From Hippopus hippopus (taxonomy: Eukaryota > Mollusca > Bivalvia > Cardiida > Cardiidae): a stretch of 64,000 nt of DNA. Positions 1 to 11,882 of the stretch are shown here, in pieces; position 1 is the stretch's first letter; each line of letters begins with the position of its first letter. The stretch is taken from positions 27,202,122-27,266,121 of the forward strand of contig OX328101.1 in NCBI GenBank assembly GCA_946811185.2, given 5' to 3'. The position numbers were made by a program, and so were the translations under genes. The notes beneath the pieces were generated by a model that was given only the letters and a program-made list of their open reading frames with translations, did not search any database and was not told the DNA's origin.

Positions 1-811
1 GGCGGTTATCATATATGTGAGGACGTCATGAACGATCTACCGTGTCTTGTGTATTCATTCGGGTTGGTATCCTTGTATTAATTAGTTTTAACTTATTATA
101 TTCATGAAATAAGTGTATTTTTCTTATAACAAAACAATTCAAGAACAAAGTACAGATGAAAAGGAATATATGTAAAAGCTTATATATATTTGTGTACGTG
201 TATAAATTCGGTTTGTTACTTCTATATGTATTGTCCTCTATTTATCAAAGTTCTTCTACGAGTTTGTTGTCGTTCTGTTATTCGAGTTGATACTCGTGAA
301 ATATTGTCGTGTTTTCTTCTTGCTAGTACTATGTAAATGCGTACATTTATAAATTAGGCGAGTACACATGTAATTTTTCTTGTTAACTAATTTGGGCTGG
401 AACCCATGATTATACTGTAGTTTTTCCTTTATTTAGACAGGTACTCATGCCTGCTATTTCCATTTCGCATTTGGAGTGATACAAAATTATGTAGAACACA
501 ACTCAAAACTTATAAGTTGAAATCAAATATTGGATTTTGGGCCGGAGACCTTTATTTACTGGAAATAAAGTTCATACAGTGTATATGTATTTGTATATTT
601 TTATCATTGCATTTATTGTCGTGTATTCATTCGGGTTGGTACTTATATAGTCATTGTCGTGTATACATTCAAGTTGATACTCAAGTAGTTTTTGTTAGGT
701 ATTCATTCGAGTTGTTACTTATGTAATTATTGTCGTATATGCATTCGTATTGGTACTCATCTATGTTTTGTCGTGTTGTCATCCCAGTTTTTGTCATGTA
801 TCCATTTGGGT
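1..811. repeat. Degenerate ~38-bp minisatellite, left block
   Basis: Units of the form 'gtattcattcgggttggtac' plus 'tcatgtagttattgtc' recur. In the clearest part they begin at about 625, 663, 700, 739 and 777, a spacing of 37-39 bp. From 1 to 600 the copies are more diverged and partly unrecognisable. No gene is seen here. Confidence 0.7.
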
Positions 812-2085
812 TAGTGAATGAATGAATGAATGAATTTATTTGACTTAAACAAAGTTTTTCGTCATACAACATAATAATACAAAGAATGTAAATGACACGT
901 GACACACAATCTCTCACGTTCATCTTACAAAAAATAACCTATCACACTATCAGTTGGATATAAGAATAGTTGAACCCTTTATCAGTATAGTTAATGTAAA
1001 ATTTTAATTTTTTTTTTCAAACGAATGTGACATTTAAGGTAACGTATGCAGTTGGGGAGAAATACTGAAATTAAATATTGCATGAAAAATTGAAATTAAA
1101 ACGTTAGACAGAAGTAACGTTAGAGGATGGGTAAAATATTAACGACTTAATTTACGATAGCGTAAGTAACAAATGTTAACAAGTTTCGTTTAGACCGCTA
1201 AATGCAACTCAGATTGTTGCTATTCTGTGGAAAGCCTCTTTTAAAAATAGAGACAGATTGAACAATGTTCTGTGGTTAGTTGATTGCAGTAGGGAAATTA
1301 GCTTAAACATACTTGGTTTTTTATAGTAAAATTTCTTGATATATTTAACCCGTAAGTCTAAATACTGGTTACAGATAAGGATAAAATGGTACTCGTCCTC
1401 AATATCTCCGGAGTTACAAATTTGACAGGTACGTAAAGATCTATCACGACGGTTTCTTTCGTATCTACCAGATTCGATTCTCAAAGAGTGAGAAGATAAA
1501 CGTATTCTGGTCAGCTGTACCCTTAAACACTTACTGCGTATACGGTCAAGATACGGTGCGTAACCAAATTGCGGCTTAATTACCTTATAAAGTGTCAATA
1601 CTCTGTTTCCCTCCAAATCTGAAAGTGTAAAAGTATCTACTAGTCTTTGTTTAAAATGCACTGGAAACTTATCTTGATCTACACTCCATGGATTTTCCCA
1701 TACAAAGAGGTAGCCATTGTTGCATAAAATATCTTTAACTTGCTTTAGCCAGTTTCCCACACCTTTGCTGCAATCATCTAACAGCTGACTGTAAATATGT
1801 CTTAAAATAATATTGCTTGTAGACAATAATTTAAACCAGTATTTAATTATAGCCACATATCTGTTAATGTAAAGTGGATATCTTCCAAGTTCAATATAAA
1901 CACCCGCGTTACTCGTAAATACTTTAACTCCGGGGAGACTTTTAAGAAATTTCAGATGCAGTCGTTCAAGTTCCTTAGACTTGGTGAAGCCCCAGATCGG
2001 ACTTCCATAATTTAATAATGAAGAGATAAAAGTGTCAAAAAGGTGTAATGAATCTTTGGGCTTTAAATCATCTAGTTTTGCAGTG
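812..2085 (-). mobile_element. 5'-truncated LINE insertion
   Basis: The element runs from the GAAT microsatellite tail at about 814 to the 5' truncation point near 2085. The minisatellite resumes on both sides ('ccatttgggtta' before 812 and 'attggggtggttctcatg' after 2085). An assignment to the L2/CR1 group rests only on the tail and the C-terminal cysteine cluster. Confidence 0.7.
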
Positions 2086-2087
2086 TT
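1209..2087 (-). pseudogene. LINE ORF2 C-terminal fragment
   Basis: One open minus-strand frame runs from a stop at about 2088 to a stop at 1209, about 290 codons. It contains 'LLNYGSPIWGFTKSKELERL', 'LPGVKVFTSNAGVYIELGRY' and a C-x2-C-x9-H-x4-C cluster ('CQICNSGDIEDEYHFILIC'). These are the thumb/C-terminal part and zinc-knuckle-like end of non-LTR retrotransposon reverse transcriptases common in molluscs. The RT palm and endonuclease are absent, so this is a 5'-truncated dead copy. A (TGAA)n-type tail (816-833 on the plus strand) closes its 3' side, as in L2/CR1-like LINEs. Confidence 0.82.
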
Positions 2088-2483
2088 TTATTGGGGTGGT
2101 TCTCATGTAGTTTTTGTCATGTTTTCATTCGGGTTGGTATTCATGTAGTTTTATTCGTGTATTCTCTCGGGTTGGTAGTCATATTTTTTTTTTTTCCTTC
2201 TTTTTTAATTAATTTATTTATTCAGGTTGTTACTCACATAGTTTTCGTCAGGTATTTATTTGAGTTGATACTCTTGTAGTTAAAGTCGCGTATTCGTTCG
2301 GGTTGGTGTGCATGTATGTTTTGTCATGTATAAATTCGAGTGCCTACTTATGTAGTTGTTTCAGTGTATTCATTTGACTTTGTACTCATTTTTTTTTCAT
2401 TCGGATTGGTACTCCTGGGGTTATTATTGTGTATTCATTCGGGTTGGTACTCATGTAGTTATTTTTGTGAATTCATTTACGTT
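2086..2483. repeat. ~38-bp minisatellite, right block
   Basis: This is the same unit as on the other side of the LINE, with copies at about 2122, 2161, 2217, 2253, 2291, 2329, 2368, 2396, 2432 and 2471. Short open frames through it ('HSGWYSCS'-like) are translation of the repeat, not genes. Confidence 0.72.
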
Positions 2484-2682
2484 GCATCTCCGCGATCCAT
2501 GGTACTAAGCAGGCCATCACATATTAATGGATCCAGTATATCAATTTTTTTTAAACAACCAACTCAATCATGAGGTAGACTGGACCTCGGATATTCAGAA
2601 AATTGCACGGACTGCGCAGGCTGACCTGGGTCGATAGTTTTCGCAGATGCATTAAGCCCCCTTTTCACAGAGCATGGCTCAT
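2484..2682 (-). mobile_element. R1 MITE, one end missing
   Basis: The copy has the right terminal block 'agcccccttttcacagagca' plus 'tggctc' and the central 'gcgcaggctgacctgggtcg'. The left ~30 bp are absent and minisatellite abuts instead. It ends 16 bp before the first visible METTL24-like exon. Confidence 0.78.
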
Positions 2683-2698
2683 ATAATTTTTTTTACAG

Positions 2699-5600
2699 AT
2701 GTGAAGCTCGAAACGAGGTGTCGTTTGACTACGAGGTAGCAAAGCAGTATGGTTGTGACGTGCATTTATTCAACCCAATGTAAGTATCATTTTCCTGCAC
2801 TGTTTAACTGAATTGACTCTATTTCTACTAATGGTCACAATAAAGGCCTGGCTCAAGAAACTTAAGTTAGCTTTACATTCCATACTTTTAAGTCTCTGAA
2901 ACAGCTGAACTCACTTGCATATATACAGTCAAACGTGTATACGAATGAAAAATATGATACAAGATTTGATTGGCCTTCCAAGTCATGGAAACATAATGTC
3001 TAATTATAGACGTGAAATATGGTTTGCACTATCCAGACTTAAGTGTATGATACATAGAGTAAACTTACTCGCCGAATTCTACAAGTATTCTACATTGCAT
3101 TCTTAGTCTAATTCTTACGTAGATCAATCGGGTAGCCAATCAAAATGGACAAGTCCAAAATTTTGTCGTCGAGTCAGGAGTTCTGTAGGTTCATCTCGTT
3201 CTAAATTGCATTTGTTTTTATAGGAATAAAGAGCATGGGACCCAAGCAACCTCAAATAAAATGACTTTCCACACTATAGGCTTGAATGGAGAGGATGACC
3301 CCGAACATAATACGTTAACACTGAGCTCTATAAAGGCCAAACTGAACCATAAAGAGGTGAGAATATAAATGACTGTTGTTGATGATTTTGTTTGGGGTTT
3401 AATAATTTACCATACAATCTTATGTTTTAAGGAGGCTTGCCAGAGGAAGTAGACTTTTGAAAACACTGTTGCAAAAATCGTTTTCCTGTAACTTTTTCTG
3501 CTATTTCAATCACAAACCACATCAATTGAGTGACATTTGATTTGTTATCTGCAAATGCTTTCAAAATGAATAAGACCATTTTTTTTTTTGTCTGATGGAG
3601 AGAGTTCACCTACATGACTAATCTGTGTCTCTATACTGGTTTGCAAAACTTGGACTGTTTGTAGAGACTAAGGTTGGAGGGGTGGGTTTTCAGGTTCAGA
3701 ACACAAACAACAGCTGATCTTGGCTAATGTTTCCTCAGATAACGTTTAGAATATGCATGTACATGGCTGTCACAAGGTGTAACGAGATTACATGGTAGGA
3801 AGTTTAGACACATCACAATAGCAATAGTAAGCAGTCTGAAATGAGAATAAGTAAACATCTTGGTCCTGTTCTTAAATCAATAATCATATAGTATGATATA
3901 TATGTTTTTTTTTCACAACACATGACAAATGCAATCATTTACCGATTGTTAGTGTGCAATAAAATGAAATTCGATTAACATCATACAAGAAATGAACAAA
4001 TAAAAAAAATTTGGGGTCGACTAAATAATCATCAACATCGGACTCCAAAACAAATGGCAAACAGAACAAACCGTATCAAAGTCACGGATGACAGACAGAA
4101 AACATTTTCAGATGCCTTAAAATGACAAATGAAACAAAACATGGCTACAAAACATGACAAATACAAGCTTAATTAACACACAAAGTAGATAGTATGTCGT
4201 CTTCCTTTGGCAACACAAACAAATAAAATCACGTGATCAAGTTCGGGCAAATTCAAAATAAAGAGACCATAACACCGGGGACCGATAATTCGATTACATA
4301 GAGACTTTTCTTTTAGATCAAACTTATTGTATTTTAGATTTCTAAAAGGACAAACATTTCAAGCAAGGAAACATTTTGTTTTCCAATAGAATAAAGAATA
4401 TTTCTGAAATGTTTTTTGAGCTATTGCCTTTCACAATTAATTGCTCCTTTCTCTTTAACATTTCTTTTCACAGCTTTAATGTTATACGTTGATCATTAAT
4501 GCATGGTCACCGTTCTTTAGATTGTCATGAAGGTTTAAGTACTGATACAGATGTAGGCCTAACCATTCAGTGACCGGGGCATATATTCAGGTTATTGAAT
4601 GCTTGCATCTGTATTGAAATCTTAATGAGCTCTCGAAGGATTATGATTGTAGCAAAATGATTACCTTTAGCTGCAGTGACGCAAAAATTCATATATTTGC
4701 AGTACTGGGTTGACTAATAATTTCAAGTATGTCTTCGGATTTTTTTACACATCTAAGAACAAGTGGCGAAAACAGTATTTTAGGTGGAAACGTTTTCTTT
4801 AGATGTCGAAGAGGTGAGAGAAAAAAAGCAAAACTCTTGCTATAAAATTGTTATCGTCGATTCCTGTGCTAGTCACTTCGTTGACGATAAATTCCTGGTA
4901 ATTTGGCTGCTAATATCAATCACGTTTCCATTAATACTCATGACCTGAAAGAACGACTGTTCAACCAATCAAAATTTATGTTTCATTAAAAAATCAACAG
5001 AGAGTCTAGCGACGGCACAAAACTTGGGATCTTGTTACTGGATCTGACAGAAAAATTCCATCTAACAATCATTTGCAATTCATTGTTCGAATGTTCCAGC
5101 ATAGTGTTATTACGGAACCAATGAGATGATTCTATTTTACAATTCCAATATCCTACAGTACAAAGATGAAGCGATTGAAATACTGTTTGGCTAGGGATGA
5201 TGTTGAACTTGGACTGTGAAAAAGTTGTTCTCCATCGCAGTTCATTTTCCAGCAGGATGGTACAATAGATACTCTTCAATTGTTTGAAAACTCGGTAAGC
5301 CGTCGTAGCTTAGAGGAAAATCACAGTGCCAGTGACTCTAGGGTTGCAATTTCCAATCTCCGGGCTCGCTCGCTCTCTCTCTCTCTCTCTCTCGCTGTGT
5401 GTGTCTTTAAACTAATGATGAAAGCCACATGATTAATTTCTCTCGCACAACTGACCAGATCGATCTTGCTTCAGTGTACTTACCCAACTACATGCTTGAT
5501 AAAGAAGCGTGTTCCTACCTCTATGCGAATACGCGGTTTTTACCAATCTGAATCTAACAGAAATGGCAAGTGATTACCTTTTGGGTCGTACTTCTTCTGT

Positions 5601-6157
5601 TATCAGTCTTTAGCTGGAAATTTAGCAGCTCAGGTTGTACTCGAAACACCTAGAATGCACCAATATGCAAGTCTGCACATGAACAGAGTGGATGTCACTG
5701 TTCTGCAAATTAGTGGGAATACACAGTCCTGGAACGCTTGGACAGGTGGACTGGTCGGCGTAACATAAATGGAATTATGTAATCTCTTACCAACCACAGT
5801 AAATATCAAAATACCACGCTGAAAACTTGGATGTTATTGTCTTTTCAGAGAAAGATAGACGTACTCAAATTAGACCTAGAATCAGGCGAGTGGGGCGCCC
5901 TTGAACAGATGTGCAAAGGTCACGACCTTGACAGCGTAAAATTGCTTATTGTCGAATTTCACGTCTGCGTCAAGAACTGTCTGGACAAAAACCAGAGAAC
6001 TAAGGAGCACTATGTTAGATACTTGAGTCTGCTGAAACAGCTGTACGATCTGGGGTTCCGAATCTATTTCTTCAGAATGTGGCCATCTTGTACTTTCAAG
6101 GTGAACGGAAATACTCATACTGCTTGCCATGATGTCCACATGATGAAGAAGTCCTAA
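2699..6157 (+). CDS. METTL24: METTL24-like methyltransferase, 3' part (three exons)
   Basis: Three exons join in phase: 2699-2779, 3224-3356 and 5849-6157 (stop TAA at 6155-6157), each bounded by AG and GT. They give the C-terminal 173 residues of a larger protein. The first exon carries a 'SFDYEVAKQYGCDVHLFNP' segment, the second 'LTLSSIKAKLNHKE', and the third 'IDVLKLDLESGEWGALEQM' followed by 'SVKLLIVEFHV'. This order (acidic 'SFD' strand, GC-VH-F-P strand, then ID-LK-D-E-EW) is typical of METTL24 and the Methyltransf_22/FkbM-related SAM-dependent methyltransferases. The substrate of this family is not well established. The N-terminal exons must lie left of the window, because nothing in 1-2698 continues the frame. 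An R1 MITE ends 16 bp upstream of the first exon. The family call is firm; orthology to METTL24 itself is inferred. Confidence 0.82.
3421..3620 (-). repeat. Degenerate R3 MITE
   Basis: It shows 'ttttgaaaacactgttg' on the left and 'gttatctgcaaatgctttca' on the right in R3 order, but the central hairpin is lost. It lies in the METTL24-like intron. Confidence 0.5.
3621..5285. other. METTL24: Intron of METTL24-like gene, no recognised feature
   Basis: AT-rich unique-looking sequence. I see no exon, repeat end or RNA gene here. Confidence 0.6.
5288..5350 (+). repeat. tRNA-like SINE head (candidate)
   Basis: 'gtcgtagcttagaggaaaat' followed about 30 bp later by 'agggttgcaatttcc' resembles degenerate Pol III A and B boxes. 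The cloverleaf is poor and the tail does not match the other SINEs in the window, so this is tentative. Confidence 0.3.
5365..5395. repeat. (CT)n microsatellite
   Basis: A run of CTCT interrupted by CTCG, directly after the tRNA-like segment and inside the METTL24-like intron. Confidence 0.85.
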
Positions 6158-7130
6158 TGCAGCATTCTACGTACCGTGACTTTTGACGACCTTTGACATT
6201 TTAGAAGAAAGAAGATCAAGATCAGACTGTAGCTATGTGCAATCTAATCTTGCTGCACTCGCCAAGTTATTCATATCTTCACATTTACTTTTTAAGTCCT
6301 TTGACATCTGATGACCTTGACGAAGAGAGAAGACGAAGATCAGATTGCACAGATGTGCAGTCTGATCCTGGTCTGATCTCATCGATAACTAATCATTTGT
6401 TTCAGATGGACTGTACTTTTCGTAAATTAATATGTAGACAAAACTTAAATATTTAGACTTTCTGTTCCGTTTACAAAAAAAGCAGTATCTGTAACATTTG
6501 CTGAAATCTAGCTACTGGGGTGAGCTCTTAGATGGAGATACGGTTTACAAAGACTTATATGGTAAGAACTCGAAAATCCTGCCTGAAATACATGGAGTTA
6601 ATATGACTAAAGCCTGTTTAATGTTGTTGATGAAGGGAAATAACTCCAATTCACTCATAACATATATGCATAGTCTGTTGCCATTCACCTCCCTTACACC
6701 ATATAACATGATTGGTGTTGGGTATTCCCTTTTCTTTACAGAAAATTTTCAGTTTTCAGTGAGAGTGCTTAATTTTTGCACTAATTGTTATGCTCAGATT
6801 AGTTGAATATTTTGCAAAGTGAGGTTTGTATCATTCAGGTTTTTGCTCCAGAAACTTACCGTTAATGCCACTACAAAGTGTCTCCTGCTAAAGTTTTGGT
6901 AATCTTCTTATCAAAGCACTTCTTTGTTAGAGTTCATTGATATTCTATTTAAATAATACTTGTTTAGACCTTCTTGTATTTATTGACAGTATCTTTATAT
7001 TTTACGAAAAAAATGATGCGGGGGGTTCGGGGGTTATTGTTTCTATTAAAGCTCATTGCCACACAGACTTTTTATGATTTATGTCTCTGTCACTATTAAG
7101 TAAGCACATGATACATTTTTTTTAAAAGCC
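6158..7130. other. 3' flank of METTL24-like gene
   Basis: Probably the 3' UTR and downstream sequence. It includes 'gaagggaaataactcc' (6634), a short motif very common in mollusc non-coding DNA. The open frame at 6498-6806 has no recognisable domain, and I do not call it a gene. Confidence 0.5.
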
Positions 7131-7166
7131 AGTGGAGCGATAGCGGGCTATCAGGGCCCTCTTGTT
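7131..7166 (-). repeat. R6 terminal hairpin remnant
   Basis: 'gccagtggagcgatagcggg' followed by 'ctatcagggccctcttgtta' matches the ends of R6 elements elsewhere. The body is missing. Confidence 0.45.
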
Positions 7167-7611
7167 ATTACTATTTTTTTTTTTTGTGTGTGTAATGTTC
7201 TGAACTAAATTTACTTATTTTGGGAATAAATAGATAAATGCAATGGTCGATTTCCATATATTTTTCAATATTGTTACAACACTGCAATCTTAGATGTACA
7301 TAATATGATTAAAATAATCGATAGAATCGGGTTTACCGCCACCTTTCAGCATAATTTCAGTTATGAAACATCTCATTTTTTCATGTGTCTTTTTTTTTAA
7401 ATTTTATATCTAGATTTCATTAGCAATAGGCTTAGGGATTTGCAATACTTTATCCAAAAACACTACCACGTGAGCAGTACCGGTACCAAGTCCCTTTTCA
7501 TGTTTTAAAAATCTTAAACAACTGAGCCATGGATATACATCAAACGATAAAGTTGTGTTGGCGCGAAAAATAAAACAACGATGAATCTAGTTAAGTAATT
7601 TTGTTGCTTCA

Positions 7612-7705
7612 GCCGTTTACTCTATTATAAAGTTTTAAGCCTGCCCATATTGAAAGCATTTGCGGACGACAAGGGTAATGTAGCTGAAATGTTTGGATCT
7701 GCTTC
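7612..7705 (+). repeat. R3 MITE half-copy
   Basis: It has the outer arm 'aaagttttaagcctgcccat' and 'gaaagcatttgcggacgaca' but not the hairpin. It may be older than the copies in the cortactin introns. Confidence 0.5.
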
Positions 7706-7752
7706 TTATCGGGTAAACAATATCGCAGAAAACAGAAAATGCTAATTACAAG

Positions 7753-8014
7753 TGAGCCGTACTCTGTGAAAAGAGGGCTTAATGCATCTGCGAAAAGTAT
7801 CAACTCAGGTCAGCCTGCGCAGTCCGCGCAGGCTGACATGAGCCGAAACTTTTCGCAATTGGTCAATTTTCTGTATGTCCAAGGACTAGTCTACCTCTCG
7901 ATTAAGTTGGTTGTTAAACAAAGTGGATATTTTGGATCCTTAATTATGTAATGACTTGCTTGGTTCCATGGATCACGGGGATGCATGAAGCCCCCTTTTG
8001 CCAGAGCATGGCTC
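7753..8014 (+). mobile_element. R1 MITE, near complete
   Basis: Terminal blocks 'gagccgtactctg' and 'ccagagcatggctc' are inverted, with the palindromic core 'gcctgcgcagtccgcgcagg' inside. It carries no coding capacity, as expected of a non-autonomous DNA element. Confidence 0.85.
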
Positions 8015-8164
8015 AAGTATTTTCTCCTTTTTCCTTCTATGTTTGAAGTCGTTAAAACTCAGGATTCTGTGATTAAAGGGTCACAGAAACGCGTGAGACT
8101 CGTTCTGTTCAGTATTATAGATAGACGACCATGTAATTCTAATTTTAGTTTGGGCCAGAATGTT

Positions 8165-8245
8165 TAACATAGTTCGGATACGATAGATCGAAGACCGGAC
8201 TGCACTTTCTGTGCAGCTTTGGTGTTAATCTACACTGTCCGCAAA
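8165..8245 (+). repeat. R4-like fragment
   Basis: 'gactgcactttctgtgcag' and 'ctacactgtccgcaaatggc' match the R4 core. Both ends are missing. Confidence 0.5.
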
Positions 8246-9455
8246 TGGCTGAAAGACTTTTTCAACATTTTTATGCCACTGGGGGACGGTCGTTAACCAT
8301 TTACTCTCTTTCGCTGACAAGATAAATTTGACGTTTTTTGTAATCTACAGTTACGTTTCAAATGCAGTTGAAGATAGTTTAGTCCATACTTTAACATCAG
8401 AAAGCGAAACAGTGAATATCCAAGATCAGACTACAAGTCCTGTTCTGTCTGATCTTGATCTGCACGTTCCGCAAAAGCCATTGGCAGTGAAAGAAGTATA
8501 TCAAACCATAGTCACAAAGTTTCACATGTGATGTGCTGCGACTGGAGATATAGTCTATTGTTTTTGTCTAGGTAATTTTTAAGACTTCTCAAATGAAAAG
8601 GCGCAGTAAAGCCCTATCTGGTTACACGGTAACACAAATATCTTTTAAGAATGTTAATTATGAAACAACAAAAATAGACTGTAAATACATGTACATTAAG
8701 GCTTTATGCATAACGGACAAAAGAACATACATAGATCTAATACGGGCGAAAGACCGCGCCAAAGGCGCGGACTCAAGACCGCCTATAGGTTACACGTATG
8801 ACGTCATATTCTCAACCCTGAAGGACTTTTTTTCCGCCATTTTGAATTTCTCCATTATGTAAAAAAAGTTGGACTGTATCCGTACTTCAACTTCCTTGAC
8901 AACCAAAAGGTTGGTTTATTGAAAGAAGAATTCAACACAGTCAGAGTAAATCCACAAGATTGAAATTAAATAATTTTTGTTAAAATTTCTTAGAATGAAG
9001 ATGAAGATTTACAAATTTTCTCACTTGTTTGCGTATCATGACAAAAATATCCGAAAAATTATCAACATTGTAAATTTCAATGACGTATTAACTACGCAGT
9101 TCGACATTCTTGCTTTGACGTAATTTTTCTGGTGTTCGGCCTTGATCCCGTTCATCCTTTTGCAGTTCGTTCTATATCGTGTTCGTTTTGACTTATTCAA
9201 CACCCTCACCAATGTTTTGTGTTATTTTCACACTTCGTTCACAAGGCTCATGAAAAGGTTACTTCTCTAGTGGTTATTTAATTAGAAAAAAGTATTGTAA
9301 ATATTGTTGATTTTCAGAAAGCTGACATGATGACGAGGGATAGATAGTTGGGAAATATATACATGAAGAGGATTGGATAAAAGATATTTCTTGGATTTTG
9401 GATGACAGAAAGAGAAGAGATGCTTGATGCATTGATTTCTGTTGACCCAAGTCGT
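8246..9455. other. Intergenic, no recognised gene
   Basis: It contains a short inverted repeat ('aagaccgcgccaaaggcgcg' near 8750). The 89-codon frame at 8593-8862 does not resemble a known protein. Confidence 0.5.
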
Positions 9456-9458
9456 TAA

Positions 9459-10486
9459 TTAGCTCTACTTGCTGAAAGCCAGCAGAGCCGTGGTATGGTT
9501 TCCGTCGTCCGTCCGTCTGTCCGTCCGTCTGTTAGTCTTTTCTTGTTTATGCGATAAAGTCTGCATTTGTGGTCAGTTTTTGATGAAACTTGCACAGTTT
9601 GTTTATTTTAACAATAGCTTGAACCCTAATGATTTCGAAAAAAAATCCAACAAACAGTATAGGAAGAGTAGCCAATTCAAGTTAAAAAATTTCTATTTCT
9701 TGTTTGCATGATAAAGCTGTATTTGTCATCAGATTTTTGTGAAACTTGCACAGTTTTTTTTTTTTTTTTCATCAACAGCTTGAACCCTACTGATTCTGAA
9801 AAAAATCCAACAAACAGTAATCATTTAAAGTTGAAAATTTCCATTTCTTCTTGACGCAATGAAGTCTGCATTTGCGGGCAGATGCTCATGAAACTTGCAC
9901 GGTTGCTTTGTGTTATCAACAGCTTGAACCCTATTACTTTGGAAAAAAAAATCCAACCATCAGTATGGGAAAAGTAGCCATTTAAAGTTGAAAGTTTCCA
10001 TTTCTTGTAAACGTTTATGCAATATAGTCTACAGTTTTGATCCAATTCTCTTGAAACTTGCAAAGATTATTTGGTGCATCAAGGGATTGAACTCTTTTAA
10101 GTGAAGAAAATCTAGTAATCCATTCAGGAAAAGCAGCCACTTGATCAATTTGTATTGTTTACTCAGCAAAGTCCACATTATTAGTCACATTTCTTTGAAA
10201 TTTGCTAGGATTGTTTTATACAAAGCATACTGAAACCCTATCAAATCTAGCTGGATTCCAAACAATTAGTTTTGAGAAATTGCACTTCTTTTTTTTCACT
10301 GTTTGTTCAATTCACCATGCCACTTATGCTGTCTTGGTGGGTTCAAGCCCAGTTGCAAGAACACCTCTCCCCCATGGTTTTTTTTTGTCTTTCTTCTTTT
10401 TGCATTATGAATTCATTATGTATGCTAGCAAAAAAGGAAAATTACGACCATTAGAGCAATTTCAGGCCCTCAAGGGCCTCTAGTTG
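9459..10486 (+). mobile_element. R6-type element with ~150-bp tandem units
   Basis: Units containing 'gaaacttgcacag' recur at about 9585, 9741, 9890, 10053 and 10194 (141-163 bp apart). The left end has 'ctgaaagccagcagagccg' followed by a CCGT microsatellite; the right end has 'aggccctcaagggcctctag', a hairpin. No open frame spans it. Confidence 0.6.
9502..9532. repeat. (CCGT)n microsatellite
   Basis: A short run of CCGT/CTGT at the left end of the R6-type element. Confidence 0.8.
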
Positions 10487-10514
10487 GATTAATGGATTGA
10501 GGGGTGGATGTATT

Positions 10515-10567
10515 ATTTTATGGTGTTTAACGCTGTTTTCAACATTGTTTCAATTACATGTACACCA
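10515..10567 (-). repeat. SINE tail fragment
   Basis: 'tggtgtttaacgctgttttc' and 'aacattgtttcaatta' match the 3' tail shared by the tRNA-derived SINEs here; the tRNA-like head is absent. Confidence 0.6.
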
Positions 10568-10815
10568 GTAATTTTAGGAGGAACGCAAATGTTTTCTCCA
10601 GAAGTTTTCAGTTTGGAAGAGTGTAGAATTTGTCGTTTGGTAGAGTTAAGGCAGTAGATATCTACTGCCATCAAAATTTTGCTGGACAGTGTCAAATAAA
10701 CATATCTGCACAGATTCGTTGTTGTACGGATTATAATTGAATATATCTGAGGAAAAAAGTCCCTTTCGCCCGTTTCTAGGCTTTGCCTATTTTCATATTA
10801 TATATATGTATATAT

Positions 10816-11001
10816 AATAAGTCATGGGTTTAATACACTGTTGTAGGAGGTTTTATGTGATAAATCGGATTGTATAGACCAATAATCATGTGACGACCTG
10901 CATGGTATAATGCATCATGGTATAATGCATCAGGTAGATGCATTAAACACTCTTTATCACATAAAACCTCCTACAACAGTGTATTAAACCCATGACTTAT
11001 T
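10816..11001. mobile_element. Foldback element with 49-bp inverted repeats
   Basis: Positions 10816-10864 and 10953-11001 are essentially perfect reverse complements ('aataagtcatgggtttaata' at one edge). The 88-bp spacer holds two direct copies of 'catggtataatgcatca'. It has the structure of a snapback MITE. Confidence 0.85.
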
Positions 11002-11464
11002 TTTGATAATACATTAGTGTATTATGGTTTTTTTTTTTTTGTCTCGGTTCTGATCAATTTTCAGTCATGAGCGCGTGAAGCCAGACAAACCAACCACAGC
11101 ATGCGCGGGAAGTTGTACTGCTACGCCGTTTCATAGAAAAATGACGTCATTGTTGCTAAGACGTATCCGCGTGGAAAGTTTTTGATTTTTACGTTTGATA
11201 AAAACCAAGAAATGCAACGAAAGTCTCTTAAAATCAATATTATTGCAGAAATAGGTGGACTTTACCCCTCTATAAACTATTTCATTCTTCTTTCGGTGTA
11301 AATATCCAAGAACTACCTACTTGTGTATACACACATTTGAAACCAAACTACAACTGTAAACATAGACCCGTGAACGGTATAGGGGCTAAAGGTGATGATG
11401 CAAGATATTTTTCTGTCTGTCATTCGTTTTATGTGATAAATAGAATCTCACATTCGTGTTTATG

Positions 11465-11575
11465 TATTATCAGTTTTATCAAACTCATTGACTATCTAAT
11501 AAAATGTATTTGACGCTCGCCAAGGCTCGCGTCATACAATTTTAGTCAACTCGTTTGATAAAAATAGTAATATAT
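11465..11575. repeat. Imperfect inverted repeat
   Basis: 'ttttatcaaactcattgact' near 11471 pairs with 'agtcaactcgtttgataaaa' near 11545, around a GC-rich 'cgctcgccaaggctcgcg' centre. Probably a MITE core. Confidence 0.55.
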
Positions 11576-11627
11576 TAACACTCATGTAAGATCCTCTATT
11601 TCCCCAGTGCGCCGACACTGAATATAA

Positions 11628-11842
11628 ATCCCTATCCTACTAAACAAGTGAAATGAAATTTTTGAGCCGATGGTAAAAACCCCAATTTTGCTACATGTAT
11701 TTTAAAGTTATTTTTGGTGGGACAATATGTCCTTGTTGGACAGTGTAGATCAAAGATCAGACAGCACGTTCTGTGCAGTCTGATCTTGATCTACACTGTC
11801 CGCAAAAGGTCTGTGAGTCACGCTTAGCTGCCTAAGGATTAA
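11628..11842 (+). mobile_element. R4 MITE
   Basis: 'atcctactaaacaagtg' on the left, hairpin core 'agactgcacgttctgtgcag' related sequence in the middle, and 'gctgcctaaggattaa' on the right. The expected left TTAA is mutated. Confidence 0.75.
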
Positions 11843-11882
11843 GTACCAAAGAGTGAGGTACCACATAGTATCAAGTATATAA

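Noticed and set aside
6498..6806. 102-codon frame downstream of the METTL24-like stop
   Set aside because: No domain and AT-rich composition; it more likely lies in the 3' UTR or flank.
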